Source: CAZYJR01 sp964647905 (GTDB taxonomy: Bacteria > Desulfobacterota > DSM-4660 > Desulfatiglandales > HGW-15). From it: DNA of 64,000 nucleotides. The DNA is taken from positions 28,452 through 92,451 of the forward strand of contig CAZYJR010000014.1 of NCBI GenBank assembly GCA_964647905.1, written 5' to 3'. The position numbers were made by a program, and so were the translations under genes. Below are positions 34,703 through 43,771 of the stretch, piece by piece (position 1 is the stretch's first letter; every line of letters begins with the position of its first letter). The notes under the pieces were generated by a model, which was given only the letters and a program-made list of their open reading frames with translations, did no database searches and was not told the DNA's origin.

Positions 34703-35860
34703 ATGTTCGGAAGGCGCTTCAGGTTGTTCAACCTGCTGGGGTTCGAGGTGCGGGTGGATCTCAGCTGGGTGGTGATCGCGGTGCTGATCGCATGGTCGCT
34801 CTCCACGGGCCTGTTTCCGCTCCAATACAAAGGCCTCTCCCCAAAGACCTACTGGATAATGGGCATAATCGGGGCGGCCGGCCTCTTCTTCTCCATCATC
34901 GTCCATGAGTTCGCCCACTCCGTGGTGGCGAGAAGGCACGGCATGCCCATGAAGGGAATAACGCTCTTCATATTCGGCGGGGTGGCAGAGATGGGCGAAG
35001 AGCCCCCCGGCCCCAGGAGCGAGTTCCTCATGGCCATAGCGGGTCCCATATCCAGCTTTGCCATGGCGGTGGTCTTCTATGCGATCCAGGCCGCCGGCAA
35101 GATCGGAGGCCTGCCCCAGGCGGTGAACGGGGTGGTGGGTTATCTGGCGCTTATCAACGGCCTCCTAGGGGCGTTCAACCTGATACCCGCCTTTCCCCTG
35201 GACGGGGGCAGGGCGCTCAGGGCGATTATATGGAACATAAAGGGCGACCTCCGCAGGGCAACGCTTATATCGTCGCGGATCGGATCCGGGTTCGGAATCG
35301 CACTCATCCTTCTCGGGGTGCTGAACGTCCTGGGCGGGAACTTCGTTGGCGGCATGTGGTGGTTCCTCTTGGGCATGTTCCTCCAAGGGGCGGCGCGCGG
35401 CTCGTACCAGAGGCTGGTCACCAAGAGCGCTCTCGAGGGCATGCCCGTGAGCCACGTCATGAAAAGGGATCCGGTGACCGTGGCCCCGTCCGTCACTGTT
35501 CAATACCTGGTGGAGGAGCTCATCTACCAGTATCACCATAAGATGTATCCCGTGGTGGGCCCGGAAGGCAGGCTCGCCGGTTGTGTAACCACCAGGGATG
35601 TAAAGCGGGTCCCGCGGGAGGAGTGGGCCCGGCATACGGTAGGCGAGATCGCTTCGGAGTGCTCCGAGGAGAACACGGTACCCATTGACGCGGATGCGGC
35701 CGAGGCCTTGAACCGAATGCAGAAGAGCGGCAACAGCCGCCTGATGGTAACTCACAGGGACGCCCTGGAGGGGGTGATAGCCCTCAAGGACCTGATGGAG
35801 CTGGTGGCCCTGAAGGAGGACCTGGAAGGGGAGCAAAGCCGGGCCCTGCCGCGTCTTTGA
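34703..35860 (+). CDS. site-2 protease family (M50) metalloprotease with two CBS domains
   Basis: Intramembrane zinc protease, 385 aa. The catalytic helix holds SIIVHEFAHSVVARRHG (HExxH), and the third zinc ligand is in NLIPAFPLDGGRALRA (NxxPxxPLDG). At least five hydrophobic helices surround these. A C-terminal pair of CBS modules (about residues 245-370), starting at MPVSHVMKRDPVTVAPSVTV, may sense adenine nucleotides. Members of this subclass are widespread and mostly uncharacterised. An AGGAGG site precedes the ATG. The last 77 bp overlap, tail to tail, the end of the leftward methyltransferase gene. Confidence 0.92.
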   Translation: MFGRRFRLFNLLGFEVRVDLSWVVIAVLIAWSLSTGLFPLQYKGLSPKTYWIMGIIGAAGLFFSIIVHEFAHSVVARRHGMPMKGITLFIFGGVAEMGEEPPGPRSEFLMAIAGPISSFAMAVVFYAIQAAGKIGGLPQAVNGVVGYLALINGLLGAFNLIPAFPLDGGRALRAIIWNIKGDLRRATLISSRIGSGFGIALILLGVLNVLGGNFVGGMWWFLLGMFLQGAARGSYQRLVTKSALEGMPVSHVMKRDPVTVAPSVTVQYLVEELIYQYHHKMYPVVGPEGRLAGCVTTRDVKRVPREEWARHTVGEIASECSEENTVPIDADAAEALNRMQKSGNSRLMVTHRDALEGVIALKDLMELVALKEDLEGEQSRALPRL

Positions 35861-36974
35861 TGAGGACCGAGGCCGGGAGCCGCCCGTAGTGAAGATCTAT
35901 CCTCCGCCAGCATTCCTCCCGGGGCATCAAATCGGGCCGGCCGGTGAGCACGACCACCCTCTTCCATCGGTGGCGTTCGAGGTTTTCCAGAAAGGCCCCG
36001 TAGAGCCTTTCCACCCGCCTCCGGCTGCCCATCCTGAGTCCGTAAGGGGGGTTGGTGATTATCCGGTCGCGGCTCAAGTCCACTCGGGTTGCGTCGGCGT
36101 GAAAGAAGGAAGCATGGACAGCGGCCGCCCGCGCATTCCTCTCCGCCCGCACGACGTGGGATCGGCGGATGTCGGAGCCGAAGATCCTCCGGGCCGTTCC
36201 GCCGGCGGCCAGGTCAGCCTCGGACCTCATTCGGCGGAACCTCTCCTGGTCCAGGAAGGGCAGGCGCAGGAAGGCGAAATCCTCCCTGAGCCGGTGGGGA
36301 ACGCCGCCGGCCCATAGCGCGGCTTCGATGCAAATGGTACCGCTCCCGCACATTGGATCCAGGAGGGATTCCCCCGGAGACCACCCGGAAAGACGCACAA
36401 GCCCATAGGCGAGGGAAGGCTTGAGAGGCGCGGGATGTTCGGTCACCCGGTAGCCCCTCCGATGGAGAGACCTATCTCCCGTCGTATCCAGCCCCACCCA
36501 AGAGCCCTTGTCCCTCACCTCCATTGAAATGGTGACCTCGGGGTCGTCCAGATTGACCGGCGGCCCGCTCCCTGTTCGATCCATGAATGAATCCACCACC
36601 GCCTGGCCCGCCACCCGTTCCACGTCCATGGACCGGAAGGGATGGCGGCCGTGCCGGTCCGCTCTCACCGCAAAGCTCTGCTCCTGACTCATGAAACGCG
36701 GAGGCTCCACATCCCTCACTGCGTGGTAGACGTCCTCGAGGCGCTCCAGGGAAAAACGAGCCATGATCAGGAAGACCCGGTGGAGCGAGCGGGATACATA
36801 GTTGAGCAGGAATATGTCCTCCTGTCCGCCTCTCATCTCCACCCTGCCCAACCCGGCGGTCCAGGCCTCCCTGCCGGTTATCTCCCGTATCTCCTGCAGC
36901 GCAACGTCCTCCAGGCCGGGGGTGGTGGTGGCGCGAAGCTCCAGGTCACGGAGGTCTTCCAGTCTCGGCCCCAT
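35784..36974 (-). CDS. THUMP-type class I SAM-dependent RNA methyltransferase (COG0116)
   Basis: Methyltransferase of the RlmL N-half / Trm14 type, 396 aa from the ATG at 36974. The N-terminal part (about residues 1-160) has a THUMP-like region (ATTTPGLEDVALQEI). The catalytic part shows the SAM-binding LLDPMCGSGTICIEAAL and the target-base motif IITNPPYGLRMG. Such enzymes make N2-methylguanosine in 23S rRNA or tRNA. AGGAGG lies 12 bases upstream of the chosen start; a start 18 codons earlier is possible. The Pro/Gly-rich C-terminus overlaps the protease gene end. Confidence 0.88.
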   Translation of the reverse strand: MGPRLEDLRDLELRATTTPGLEDVALQEIREITGREAWTAGLGRVEMRGGQEDIFLLNYVSRSLHRVFLIMARFSLERLEDVYHAVRDVEPPRFMSQEQSFAVRADRHGRHPFRSMDVERVAGQAVVDSFMDRTGSGPPVNLDDPEVTISMEVRDKGSWVGLDTTGDRSLHRRGYRVTEHPAPLKPSLAYGLVRLSGWSPGESLLDPMCGSGTICIEAALWAGGVPHRLREDFAFLRLPFLDQERFRRMRSEADLAAGGTARRIFGSDIRRSHVVRAERNARAAAVHASFFHADATRVDLSRDRIITNPPYGLRMGSRRRVERLYGAFLENLERHRWKRVVVLTGRPDLMPREECWRRIDLHYGRLPASVLIKDAAGPGFAPLPGPPSGPPAPSGP

Positions 36975-37083
36975 GTGGTGCTCGAACCTCCTCGGATGGG
37001 ATTTCGCTCGAGCCCTAAGACACATCACAACTCGCCCGGCAATTCAAGCCCTCCCCGGACAGAGGAAATCGCCGCACTCGGCC

Positions 37084-37111
37084 TTGACAAACAGGAAAGT
37101 GTGATTAAATT
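37084..37111 (+). promoter_or_regulatory. sigma-70-type promoter candidate for groES-groEL
   Basis: TTGACA at 37084-37089 and TAAATT at 37106-37111 with a 16-bp spacer, about 165 bp upstream of groES. I searched the leader for a CIRCE element (TTAGCACTC-N9-GAGTGCTAA) and found none, so HrcA control is not supported. Confidence 0.4.
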
Positions 37112-37276
37112 CATTCAGCTTTTGATGGAGAGAGATTTCAGTGAGTTATAACAGGCAAGGTGATCGGGGAGGAATCCGCCATACCGTAGCGGCGCCCTTC
37201 ACCCCGCACAAGAGGAGGATTCAAGGAAGTAACAGGTCAACTTTATAGGACTTCATGATGGAGGAGGTTTTGGAAG

Positions 37277-37564
37277 ATGAAGCTGAGACCGTTGAATGAC
37301 AGGGTTGTGGTCACCCGTATCGAGGAGGATGAAAAGACTCGGGGAGGTATTATAATTCCCGACACGGCAAAGGAAAAGCCCCAAGAGGGAAAAGTTATTG
37401 CTCTCGGCCCTGGAAAACTTGATGAAAATGGCAAGCGGATCCCTATGGAAGTTAAGGAGAATGACAAGATATTGTTCGGAAAGTATGCAGGCACCGAGAT
37501 CCGGATCGACGGCGTGGAACACTTGATTATGAGGGAAGACGATATTTTGGGTATTGTTGAATAA
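37277..37564 (+). CDS. groES: co-chaperonin GroES
   Basis: Heptameric lid of the GroEL folding chamber, 95 aa, the normal length. It begins MKLRPLNDRVVVTRIEEDEK, contains the mobile loop TRGGIIIPDTAKEKPQEG, and ends in the family pattern GVEHLIMREDDILGIVE. GGAGGAGG precedes the ATG at nine bases. It is followed after 21 bp by groEL with its own AGGAGG site, the classical order. Confidence 0.97.
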   Translation: MKLRPLNDRVVVTRIEEDEKTRGGIIIPDTAKEKPQEGKVIALGPGKLDENGKRIPMEVKENDKILFGKYAGTEIRIDGVEHLIMREDDILGIVE

Positions 37565-37585
37565 CCTTTCAGGAGGTATCGGAAA

Positions 37586-39205
37586 ATGGCAGGAAAGGAT
37601 ATCAAATACAGCGCAGTAGCCAGGGAAAAGACCCTGAAAGGTGTGGACGCCCTGGCCAATGCGGTCAAGGTGACCCTTGGGCCCAAAGGCCGGAACGTCC
37701 TCATCGAGAAGTCCTGGGGTTCCCCCAAGATGACCAAAGACGGGGTTACCGTGGCCAAGGAGATCGAACTGGAGGACAAGTTCGAGAACATGGGCGCCCA
37801 AATGGTCAAGGAAGTAGCCTCCAAGACCTCTGACGTGGCAGGTGACGGGACCACCACCGCCACGATTCTGGCCCAGTGCATCTACCGCGAGGGGTCCAAG
37901 CTGGTGACAGCCGGGGCCAATCCCATGGCCCTCAAGCGCGGCCTGGACAAGGCCGTGGAATCGGTGGTGGCTGAGCTCAAGAAGATATCAAAGCCCACCA
38001 AGGAGAAAAAGGAAATCGCCCAGGTGGGGACGGTCTCCTCGAACAACGATCCGGCAATAGGCGAGATCATCAGCGAGGCCATGGAAAAGGTGGGCAAGGA
38101 GGGTGTGATCACGGTCGAGGAAGCCAAGAGCATGGAGACCACCCTCGATATCGTGGAAGGCATGCAGTTCGACCGGGGATACCTGAGCCCTTACTTCGTG
38201 ACGGACCAGGAAAAGATGGAGGCCCATCTGGAGGAGCCCTACATCCTGCTCCACGAGAAGAAGATAAGCGCGATGAAAGACATGGTCCCCATCCTGGAGC
38301 AGGTGGCCAAGAGCGGAAAGCCCCTCCTGATTATAGCCGAGGACGTTGAAGGCGAGGCCCTGGCCACACTGGTGGTGAACAAGCTCCGGGGTACGCTGCG
38401 GTGCGTTGCGGTGAAGGCGCCGGGCTTCGGCGACCGCCGAAAGGCCATGCTGGAAGACATGGCGGTGCTCACAGGCGGCCAGGTGATCAGCGAGGACTTG
38501 GGGGTTAAGCTGGAGAGCATCACCCTGAACGATCTCGGCACCGCCAAGAGGGTCACTGTGGACAAGGACAACACCACCATAGTGGATGGAGGAGGCACCC
38601 GCAAGGCTCTGGAAGGCCGAGTGAAGCAGATACGAGCGCAGATCGACGAGACCACCAGCGATTACGATCGCGAGAAGCTACAGGAGCGCTTGGCCAAGCT
38701 GATCGGAGGCGTGGCTGTGATCAATGTGGGAGCCGCCACTGAATCCGAGATGAAGGAGAAAAAGGACCGGGTGGAAGACGCCTTGAACGCCACCCGGGCG
38801 GCCGTGGAAGAAGGCATAGTACCCGGCGGCGGCGTGGCTTTCATTCGGGCCGTAAAGGCGCTGGACAACCTCAAATTGACCGGCGACGAGCAAATGGGCG
38901 TAACCCTCGTCCGGAGGGCGCTGGAAGAGCCCGTGCGCCAGATCGCCAACAACGCTGGGTTCGAGGGGTCCGTGGTGGTGCAGCGGGTAATGGAGGGCAA
39001 GGACGACTTCGGGTTCAACGCCGAGACCGGGGACTACGAGAACCTGGTCCAGGCCGGAGTGATCGACCCGACAAAGGTGGCACGGTTTGCGCTCCAAAAC
39101 GCCGTATCCGTGGCCGGACTCCTTCTGACCACGGAGGCCATGGTGGCGGAAAAACCGGAGAAGAAGGACAAGACTCCGCCCATGCCGCCTGAAGACATGT
39201 ACTAA
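37586..39205 (+). CDS. groEL: chaperonin GroEL
   Basis: Folding chaperonin, 539 aa. It matches the family throughout: VTLGPKGRNVLIEKSWGSP near the N-terminus, the ATP-binding DGTTTATILAQ, and EEGIVPGGGVAFIRA in the equatorial domain. The usual C-terminal GGM-repeat tail is absent; the protein ends in EKKDKTPPMPPEDMY. Proline-rich tails are seen in some Desulfobacterota (recollection). The gene ends in a strong terminator 45 bp downstream. Confidence 0.98.
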   Translation: MAGKDIKYSAVAREKTLKGVDALANAVKVTLGPKGRNVLIEKSWGSPKMTKDGVTVAKEIELEDKFENMGAQMVKEVASKTSDVAGDGTTTATILAQCIYREGSKLVTAGANPMALKRGLDKAVESVVAELKKISKPTKEKKEIAQVGTVSSNNDPAIGEIISEAMEKVGKEGVITVEEAKSMETTLDIVEGMQFDRGYLSPYFVTDQEKMEAHLEEPYILLHEKKISAMKDMVPILEQVAKSGKPLLIIAEDVEGEALATLVVNKLRGTLRCVAVKAPGFGDRRKAMLEDMAVLTGGQVISEDLGVKLESITLNDLGTAKRVTVDKDNTTIVDGGGTRKALEGRVKQIRAQIDETTSDYDREKLQERLAKLIGGVAVINVGAATESEMKEKKDRVEDALNATRAAVEEGIVPGGGVAFIRAVKALDNLKLTGDEQMGVTLVRRALEEPVRQIANNAGFEGSVVVQRVMEGKDDFGFNAETGDYENLVQAGVIDPTKVARFALQNAVSVAGLLLTTEAMVAEKPEKKDKTPPMPPEDMY

Positions 39206-39249
39206 TACCTGTTCGCCGTTTGATAATCATCCTGAAAGCGGTGATACCC

Positions 39250-39281
39250 GCCGGGCAGGGTCTTCCCTGCCCGGCTTTTTT
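39250..39281 (+). terminator. rho-independent terminator after groEL
   Basis: Perfect 11-bp stem GCCGGGCAGGG / CCCTGCCCGGC with a 4-base loop (TCTT), followed by a run of six T. It lies 45 bp after the groEL stop. Confidence 0.93.
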
Positions 39282-39391
39282 GTATCAGAGAGTAGTTATT
39301 TGATGCCCGACAAGGCCCTTTCCATTCATTCAAAGGGCCTCCAATCCCTCAAAAAAGCACCCGCGCCCTTATAATAATGCAGCATCAGACC

Positions 39392-39419
39392 TTGACACCC
39401 ATCCCAGGGTGATTATCTT
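39392..39419 (+). promoter_or_regulatory. sigma-70-type promoter candidate for the hsp20 pair
   Basis: TTGACA at 39392-39397 and TATCTT at 39414-39419 with a 16-bp spacer, about 120 bp upstream of the first hsp20 gene. The rest of the 39282-39536 stretch shows no gene. It resembles the groES promoter candidate in its -35 and spacing. Confidence 0.4.
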
Positions 39420-39536
39420 TCATTTCAAAGCTAACAAGCTGTTATTATTGGAATTCGGTGTTGATTGAGGGGTGCGGGCGTTTCCGTGGACCGCCCGGCC
39501 CGGGGCCGAAATCATGTGAACAAGGAGGGACGAGCC

Positions 39537-40001
39537 ATGATAGTCGGCAGACTGAGCAGTTGGCCGGAATGGGGTTGGAGGAGCCCGTTCGACGAGCTCG
39601 ACCGGATTAGGCGCGAGATGGATCGACTGACACAGGGGCTCGCGCAGGGTTGGTTCAGAGAGCGGGGAGCGGGCGTGTTTCCCCTGGTTAACATCACCGA
39701 GGACGCGCACCGGTATTACGTGCGGGCGGAGCTCCCGGGCGTCAAGGCCGATGATCTGGATCTTTCGGCTGCGGCGAACAGCATCACCATATCGGGTGAG
39801 CGCAAGATCCCCGACGAGAGCAACAACGCCAGATATCACCGCAGGGAGCGGGATGCGGGCCGCTTCAGCCGGATAATCACACTGCCCGATCGGATCGATT
39901 CGAACGGGATTGAGGCGACCTGCAACAACGGCGTCCTTACCATCACCGTTCCCAAGGCGGAGGAGACCAAACCCAGGCAGATCTCGGTGAAGTCTTCCTA
40001 A
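39537..40001 (+). CDS. small heat-shock protein, Hsp20/alpha-crystallin family
   Basis: ATP-independent holdase chaperone, 154 aa from the ATG at 39537 (AAGGAGGGACGAGCC upstream). The alpha-crystallin domain runs from about residue 50: FPLVNITEDAHRYYVRAELP, GVKADDLDLSA and a C-terminal GVLTITVPKAEE. The variable N-terminal arm is Arg/Trp-rich (SSWPEWGWRSPFDELDRI). The C-terminal IxI/V-like anchor is ISVKSS. It forms a pair with the next gene, 31 bp downstream. Confidence 0.95.
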   Translation: MIVGRLSSWPEWGWRSPFDELDRIRREMDRLTQGLAQGWFRERGAGVFPLVNITEDAHRYYVRAELPGVKADDLDLSAAANSITISGERKIPDESNNARYHRRERDAGRFSRIITLPDRIDSNGIEATCNNGVLTITVPKAEETKPRQISVKSS

Positions 40002-40032
40002 TCAAATAAGAATGGAAGGGAGGTATAGAGCC

Positions 40033-40443
40033 ATGGCTGAAACGACCGGCAAGGCGCTCGAGGCCAGGGAGAAGCCTGAAGTCACCACCCCTGCCGAGCA
40101 GACCAAACCGGGGCCGACTTTCACCCCGGCTGTGGACATATTCGAAACTGAGAAGGAACTGGTGGTAGTGGCGGACATGCCCGGAGTCAAGAGCGATGAC
40201 CTGAACATCGACCTCCACGAGAACGTCCTTTCCCTTACCGGGGAAGTGAGCCCCCCGGAAGGAGAAGGCGAGCAGGAAGTCTACAGGGAATACCGAACGG
40301 GCAGGTACGTAAGGGACTTCGCCCTGTCCGAACTGATCGACCAGAACAAGATAGAAGCGGAGCTCAAGGACGGCGTGCTCCGGCTCACACTGCCCAAGGT
40401 GGAGGCTGCGACTCCGAAGAAGATAAGCGTGAAGTCCGGCTGA
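40033..40443 (+). CDS. small heat-shock protein, Hsp20/alpha-crystallin family
   Basis: Second holdase of the pair, 136 aa. The alpha-crystallin domain is clear: TPAVDIFETEKELVVVADMP, GVKSDDLNIDLHENVLSLTG and DGVLRLTLPKVE. The N-terminal arm differs fully from its neighbour (MAETTGKALEAREKPEVTTP) and is acidic. Both end in nearly the same anchor (ISVKSG here, ISVKSS there), which suggests they may co-assemble. I chose the ATG at 40033, with GGGAGG upstream, over an in-frame start 21 bases earlier. Confidence 0.94.
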   Translation: MAETTGKALEAREKPEVTTPAEQTKPGPTFTPAVDIFETEKELVVVADMPGVKSDDLNIDLHENVLSLTGEVSPPEGEGEQEVYREYRTGRYVRDFALSELIDQNKIEAELKDGVLRLTLPKVEAATPKKISVKSG

Positions 40444-40471
40444 GACAGTCCAGGCGCAAACCGGATCAATG

Positions 40472-40506
40472 AGAGGCCTGAGGCTCCGGAGCCTCAGGCC
40501 TCTTTG
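40472..40506. terminator. bidirectional terminator hairpin between hsp20 and the DUF6178-type gene
   Basis: A perfect 32-bp palindrome (40472-40503), half-site AGAGGCCTGAGGCTCC, followed by TTTG on the plus strand. It lies between two converging genes, so it can stop transcription from both sides. Confidence 0.85.
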
Positions 40507-40507
40507 T

Positions 40508-42253
40508 CTAGTGGGAGGAACTCTTGGGGCCCTTGACCAGGAAGAACTTTGAATACTTGGGGTCCAAATCACCGGCCTGGACCCAGGCATACTCCTCCTC
40601 GAACTCCTGCCAGACCAGCACCAGGCTCTCCTGGAGGATGTCCCTGGCCTCCTGATCCGAGTCCCGAACATGGGCCATGAAAAAGGACACAAAGGCCTCC
40701 TCAGAGCCGGGCATGCGATACGGAGGTCCTTTTTTCTCTTCACCCGCCCTCGCGGCCTCGAAGAACCGGTTGAACTGGGCTTGAGTTAACGGTGAGAGCG
40801 AAGGCGCCTCTTCCAAGACCCTCCTTGCCCAGAGGTTGAAGAGAAGCGGGCGGAAGCTGAGCTCGGGGTAGCCGAGGACATGGGCTTCCAAAGGATAGGC
40901 GCGGCATAATCTCTCCATGAGACCATCCAAGACCATTATCCTGCGGAGGACCTTGAGACAATCGGCAAGATCCGAGAGCCGTTCGAAGTCCCTGTAATCC
41001 TCCCCTCCCCCGTGGCCCTCAAAGACCCGGGGTCTCGGCTGGACCAGGCCGGCTAGGACCCCGCCCCAGTACTCGCCCCAGAATTCAGGGGCGAGCTCCT
41101 TCTCGGCGAACCAGCTCGTGCTCTTCCATCTCACCGCTTCCCATTTGAGCTTCAGCGCGAGGCCGAACCCCACGCGAAACAAACTGAGAAGCGAGTGCCT
41201 CCGAAGAACATGCTCAGTCGCGGACTTGTCCCTGCCCCCGAGCCTCTCCAGGGCCAGGTTCAGATAGGAGGCAGCCCTCTCGCAGGTCGCCTCAAGGGTC
41301 TCCAGCTCGGGGGAGAAGTCCCCCTCAGCGGACAGAATCTGATTGCACAATCCTGCGAACTCCAGCCTGACCCTGTCCAGGAGCAAGGAGTCCCGGGAAC
41401 CCGCAGCCGCCTCCAAGAGGAGCTCCCCCCTGCCGGCGTGCTCCAGGGGGGTTACGGGCACCAAGGCATCGGCCTCGCTATCGTCAAGGGGCGCCTCCTG
41501 CAAGTAGACCTCATCCTTTGAGCCCTCCAATGTCTGGGGATCCAGCGGGGCGTAGACGGCCAGGGCCTCTTCCCTGGGCAGGAACCCGTGCTCGGCTATG
41601 CGGACGTTGCGCATCCTGTACATGTCCTCTTCCAGCTCCGCCGGTATCACTCCCCCCAGCCCCTGGAGCAGGGCCTGGTAGCGACTATAGTCGGTTTGGG
41701 CCATGACCCCCAGTATGTGCTCCAGGGCCGGCCTGTCTTCTTCCCTGGCGGCCCGCAAATAGTAGATTCCATCCACGCTGAAGCACCCCCGGGGCAGGTC
41801 CAACAGGTCCTCCTCGCTCTGTACCACCAGGACCTCCAGGTTCCTGAAAAAGTGGTAATAGGCCAATGCCTGCCCTTCCGAGAAAAGCCAGCGCACGAGC
41901 CGAGGGCAGTCGGCCTGCGCCAGCCGCCTCATCCAGAGTGCGCTTCGGCCCGAGTCCAGCCTATCCCCCACCCAGAGCTCGAGATCCAGCATGTATTGCC
42001 ACTGTGCCTCCGAGGCCAGCCCCAAGAGCAGCACGGCGGTCTCCTCGTCCAGTTTCTTGAGCATCCAATAGACGTCCCCGGGCGGGAGCCGTCTCACCAC
42101 GTCCCGCGGGTCTTCGTGCCGGAGGAGCCGCTCCATCATCTCCCGCCCCGACAAGGAGCGGAAACTCTGCAGCAAACCCCTGTGGTCGTCCCGGGCCCCG
42201 GGGTCCCCGTGAAAGGCCGAGACACTCGTGCCTGCGCCCTTGTAATCCTCCAC
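40508..42253 (-). CDS. DUF6178-family protein
   Basis: A 581-aa protein resembling the DUF6178 family found mainly in Desulfobacterota. It is rich in Leu, Glu and Arg and mostly helical, with no membrane segment or catalytic motif I can name. Family-like stretches include REMMERLLRHEDPRDVVRRL, EETAVLLLGLASEAQWQYML and FLPREEALAVYAPLDP. I chose a GTG at 42253 with GGAGGAA six bases upstream; a TTG 36 bases earlier is in frame but has no ribosome site. It is divergent from the next gene, which is also of unknown function; the pair may be functionally linked. Confidence 0.75.
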   Translation of the reverse strand: MEDYKGAGTSVSAFHGDPGARDDHRGLLQSFRSLSGREMMERLLRHEDPRDVVRRLPPGDVYWMLKKLDEETAVLLLGLASEAQWQYMLDLELWVGDRLDSGRSALWMRRLAQADCPRLVRWLFSEGQALAYYHFFRNLEVLVVQSEEDLLDLPRGCFSVDGIYYLRAAREEDRPALEHILGVMAQTDYSRYQALLQGLGGVIPAELEEDMYRMRNVRIAEHGFLPREEALAVYAPLDPQTLEGSKDEVYLQEAPLDDSEADALVPVTPLEHAGRGELLLEAAAGSRDSLLLDRVRLEFAGLCNQILSAEGDFSPELETLEATCERAASYLNLALERLGGRDKSATEHVLRRHSLLSLFRVGFGLALKLKWEAVRWKSTSWFAEKELAPEFWGEYWGGVLAGLVQPRPRVFEGHGGGEDYRDFERLSDLADCLKVLRRIMVLDGLMERLCRAYPLEAHVLGYPELSFRPLLFNLWARRVLEEAPSLSPLTQAQFNRFFEAARAGEEKKGPPYRMPGSEEAFVSFFMAHVRDSDQEARDILQESLVLVWQEFEEEYAWVQAGDLDPKYSKFFLVKGPKSSSH

Positions 42254-42425
42254 TCTCTTCCTCCAAACGGGCCCGGGCGGTTCGGGCAAGGACTCTTTTA
42301 TGACCGCCGGATCCCTCGCCGGTTGACACCTTAATCAGCAACCCGATAATATAGATTACCCCCGGCATGTTACAAGGGGTATCTTCCCGCCCGGAGACCA
42401 GGCGGGCTTCGAGGAGGAGGCTGCC

Positions 42426-43256
42426 ATGCCGGAGAGACCCAGCTCCAAGGTCGATCTTACAGCCACTGATCTGGACTTCCTGGTTGCTACCGTGTGCCCC
42501 GAGTCAGGCGACCCTTCCGCGGTCAAGGAGGTGCTGGCCCGGGACAAGGACTTCCGGAACGGCTTCATACGGGACGAGCGCGTGTTCCGCCGGGTCATGG
42601 ACGATGGGGAAATCCTTCTCAAGATATCTCCGGCTCTCTTCTTCGAGGTCCTCTTGTCCAAGGCGGTCCAGGACTTGGAAAAGAAGGGATACACCATGGA
42701 GCGGGAACAGGCCATGTCCATCCCTGTATTTGACAGCAGAGAGGTGGTGGAGCTGATGGCAAACAAGGCCATATTGGCCTATCTCGCCCGCATGCTGGCC
42801 TCATTCACCCGGGTGGAAAGCCACACCCTGTACCTGAGGCTGGGGAAGAGGACCCGGAGAAGGATCCGCTTCAATGACATGGACATAATGAGCCTGATGA
42901 GCCTTGTGGAATTTGCGGACGAAGAATACCGCTTCGGCCTGTACAAGCGCATCGCGGATATATGCCTATTCTTGGGGGGTGTATTCCCCGGGTTCCTGGA
43001 GAGGGACTACCGCTACCCGGCTTCCGGGGAACCAAGGCCGCAACCGCCGGGCGGGCTCCGGCTGGAGCCTGAACGCTACGACGAAGAGGGACGCCGGTAC
43101 TACCGGCTTGCGGCCGAGCATCGAACGGCCAGGGACCTGGACCTCTCAGATGTCCTGCTTGCCCTCCACGAACACTTCAAGGAGGCCAAGAAGCCCCTCA
43201 ACTTCATGGCGGAGCACTATCTGCCCGCTCTCAAGACCCCGGTATTCCCGGCGTGA
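42426..43256 (+). CDS. conserved-looking hypothetical protein
   Basis: A 276-aa soluble protein that I do not recognise. ATG at 42426 has GAGGAGG upstream. It is charged and helical; features include KISPALFFEVLLSKAVQDLE, YLARMLASFTRVESHTLYLR and a basic patch KRTRRRIRF (about residues 140-148). The second half has FADEEYRFGLYKRIADICLF followed by LGGVFPGFLERDYRYP. No signal peptide, no cysteine cluster. It is divergent from the DUF6178-type gene and upstream of an OsmC-family gene. Confidence 0.6.
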   Translation: MPERPSSKVDLTATDLDFLVATVCPESGDPSAVKEVLARDKDFRNGFIRDERVFRRVMDDGEILLKISPALFFEVLLSKAVQDLEKKGYTMEREQAMSIPVFDSREVVELMANKAILAYLARMLASFTRVESHTLYLRLGKRTRRRIRFNDMDIMSLMSLVEFADEEYRFGLYKRIADICLFLGGVFPGFLERDYRYPASGEPRPQPPGGLRLEPERYDEEGRRYYRLAAEHRTARDLDLSDVLLALHEHFKEAKKPLNFMAEHYLPALKTPVFPA

Positions 43257-43359
43257 GCCATTGAGCCGTCAAGCACGCCGGACGGGCGGGCCCCAGAGGC
43301 TTGTCCAGCGGCCGTCCGCGCCGGTAACCGCGTCGATACCACGGCCCAGGAGGCGAAGT

Positions 43360-43764
43360 ATGAGCGAGATCGTCAAAGTGAGCTTCCCCGGCGGAAAAAA
43401 GGTGGACGCCCGCCTGGGTGAGACCCTTGTTCCCACGGATCAAAAACCGGTATACGGAGGAACAGGCTCGGCCCCCGAGCCCTTCCAGCTCTTCCTCGCC
43501 TCAATCGCAACCTGTGCGGGCATATTCGCCCTCAACTTCTGCGAAGCCCGGAAGCTTCCCACCGAGGGTATGGCCCTCACCATGACCGGTGATTACGACG
43601 AAAGGGAGAAGCTGTTCGTCAGGCTGGGCATACACCTTCACCTGCCGGAGGGCTTTCCGGAAAAGTACCGCAAGTCCGTCATCAGGGCCATGGACCTCTG
43701 CCCGGTAAAGAAGCACATCATGAACCCGCCCGAGTTTCGAATCGAGGCCGAGTTTGACCGATAG
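43360..43764 (+). CDS. OsmC family protein
   Basis: Probable thiol peroxidase-fold protein, 134 aa, from the ATG at 43360 (CAGGAGG upstream). OsmC/Ohr-type cysteines are present at residues 52 (ASIATCAGIF) and 114 (MDLCPVKKHI), the pair used to reduce organic peroxides in studied relatives. The surrounding YGGTGSAPEPFQLFLASI is typical of the YhfA-like OsmC branch, whose physiological substrate is unclear. It follows the hypothetical gene by about 100 bp on the same strand. Confidence 0.9.
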   Translation: MSEIVKVSFPGGKKVDARLGETLVPTDQKPVYGGTGSAPEPFQLFLASIATCAGIFALNFCEARKLPTEGMALTMTGDYDEREKLFVRLGIHLHLPEGFPEKYRKSVIRAMDLCPVKKHIMNPPEFRIEAEFDR

Positions 43765-43771
43765 GCCGCGC

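Noticed and set aside
37112..37276. CIRCE operator upstream of groES
   Set aside because: No TTAGCACTC-N9-GAGTGCTAA or close variant could be found in the leader.
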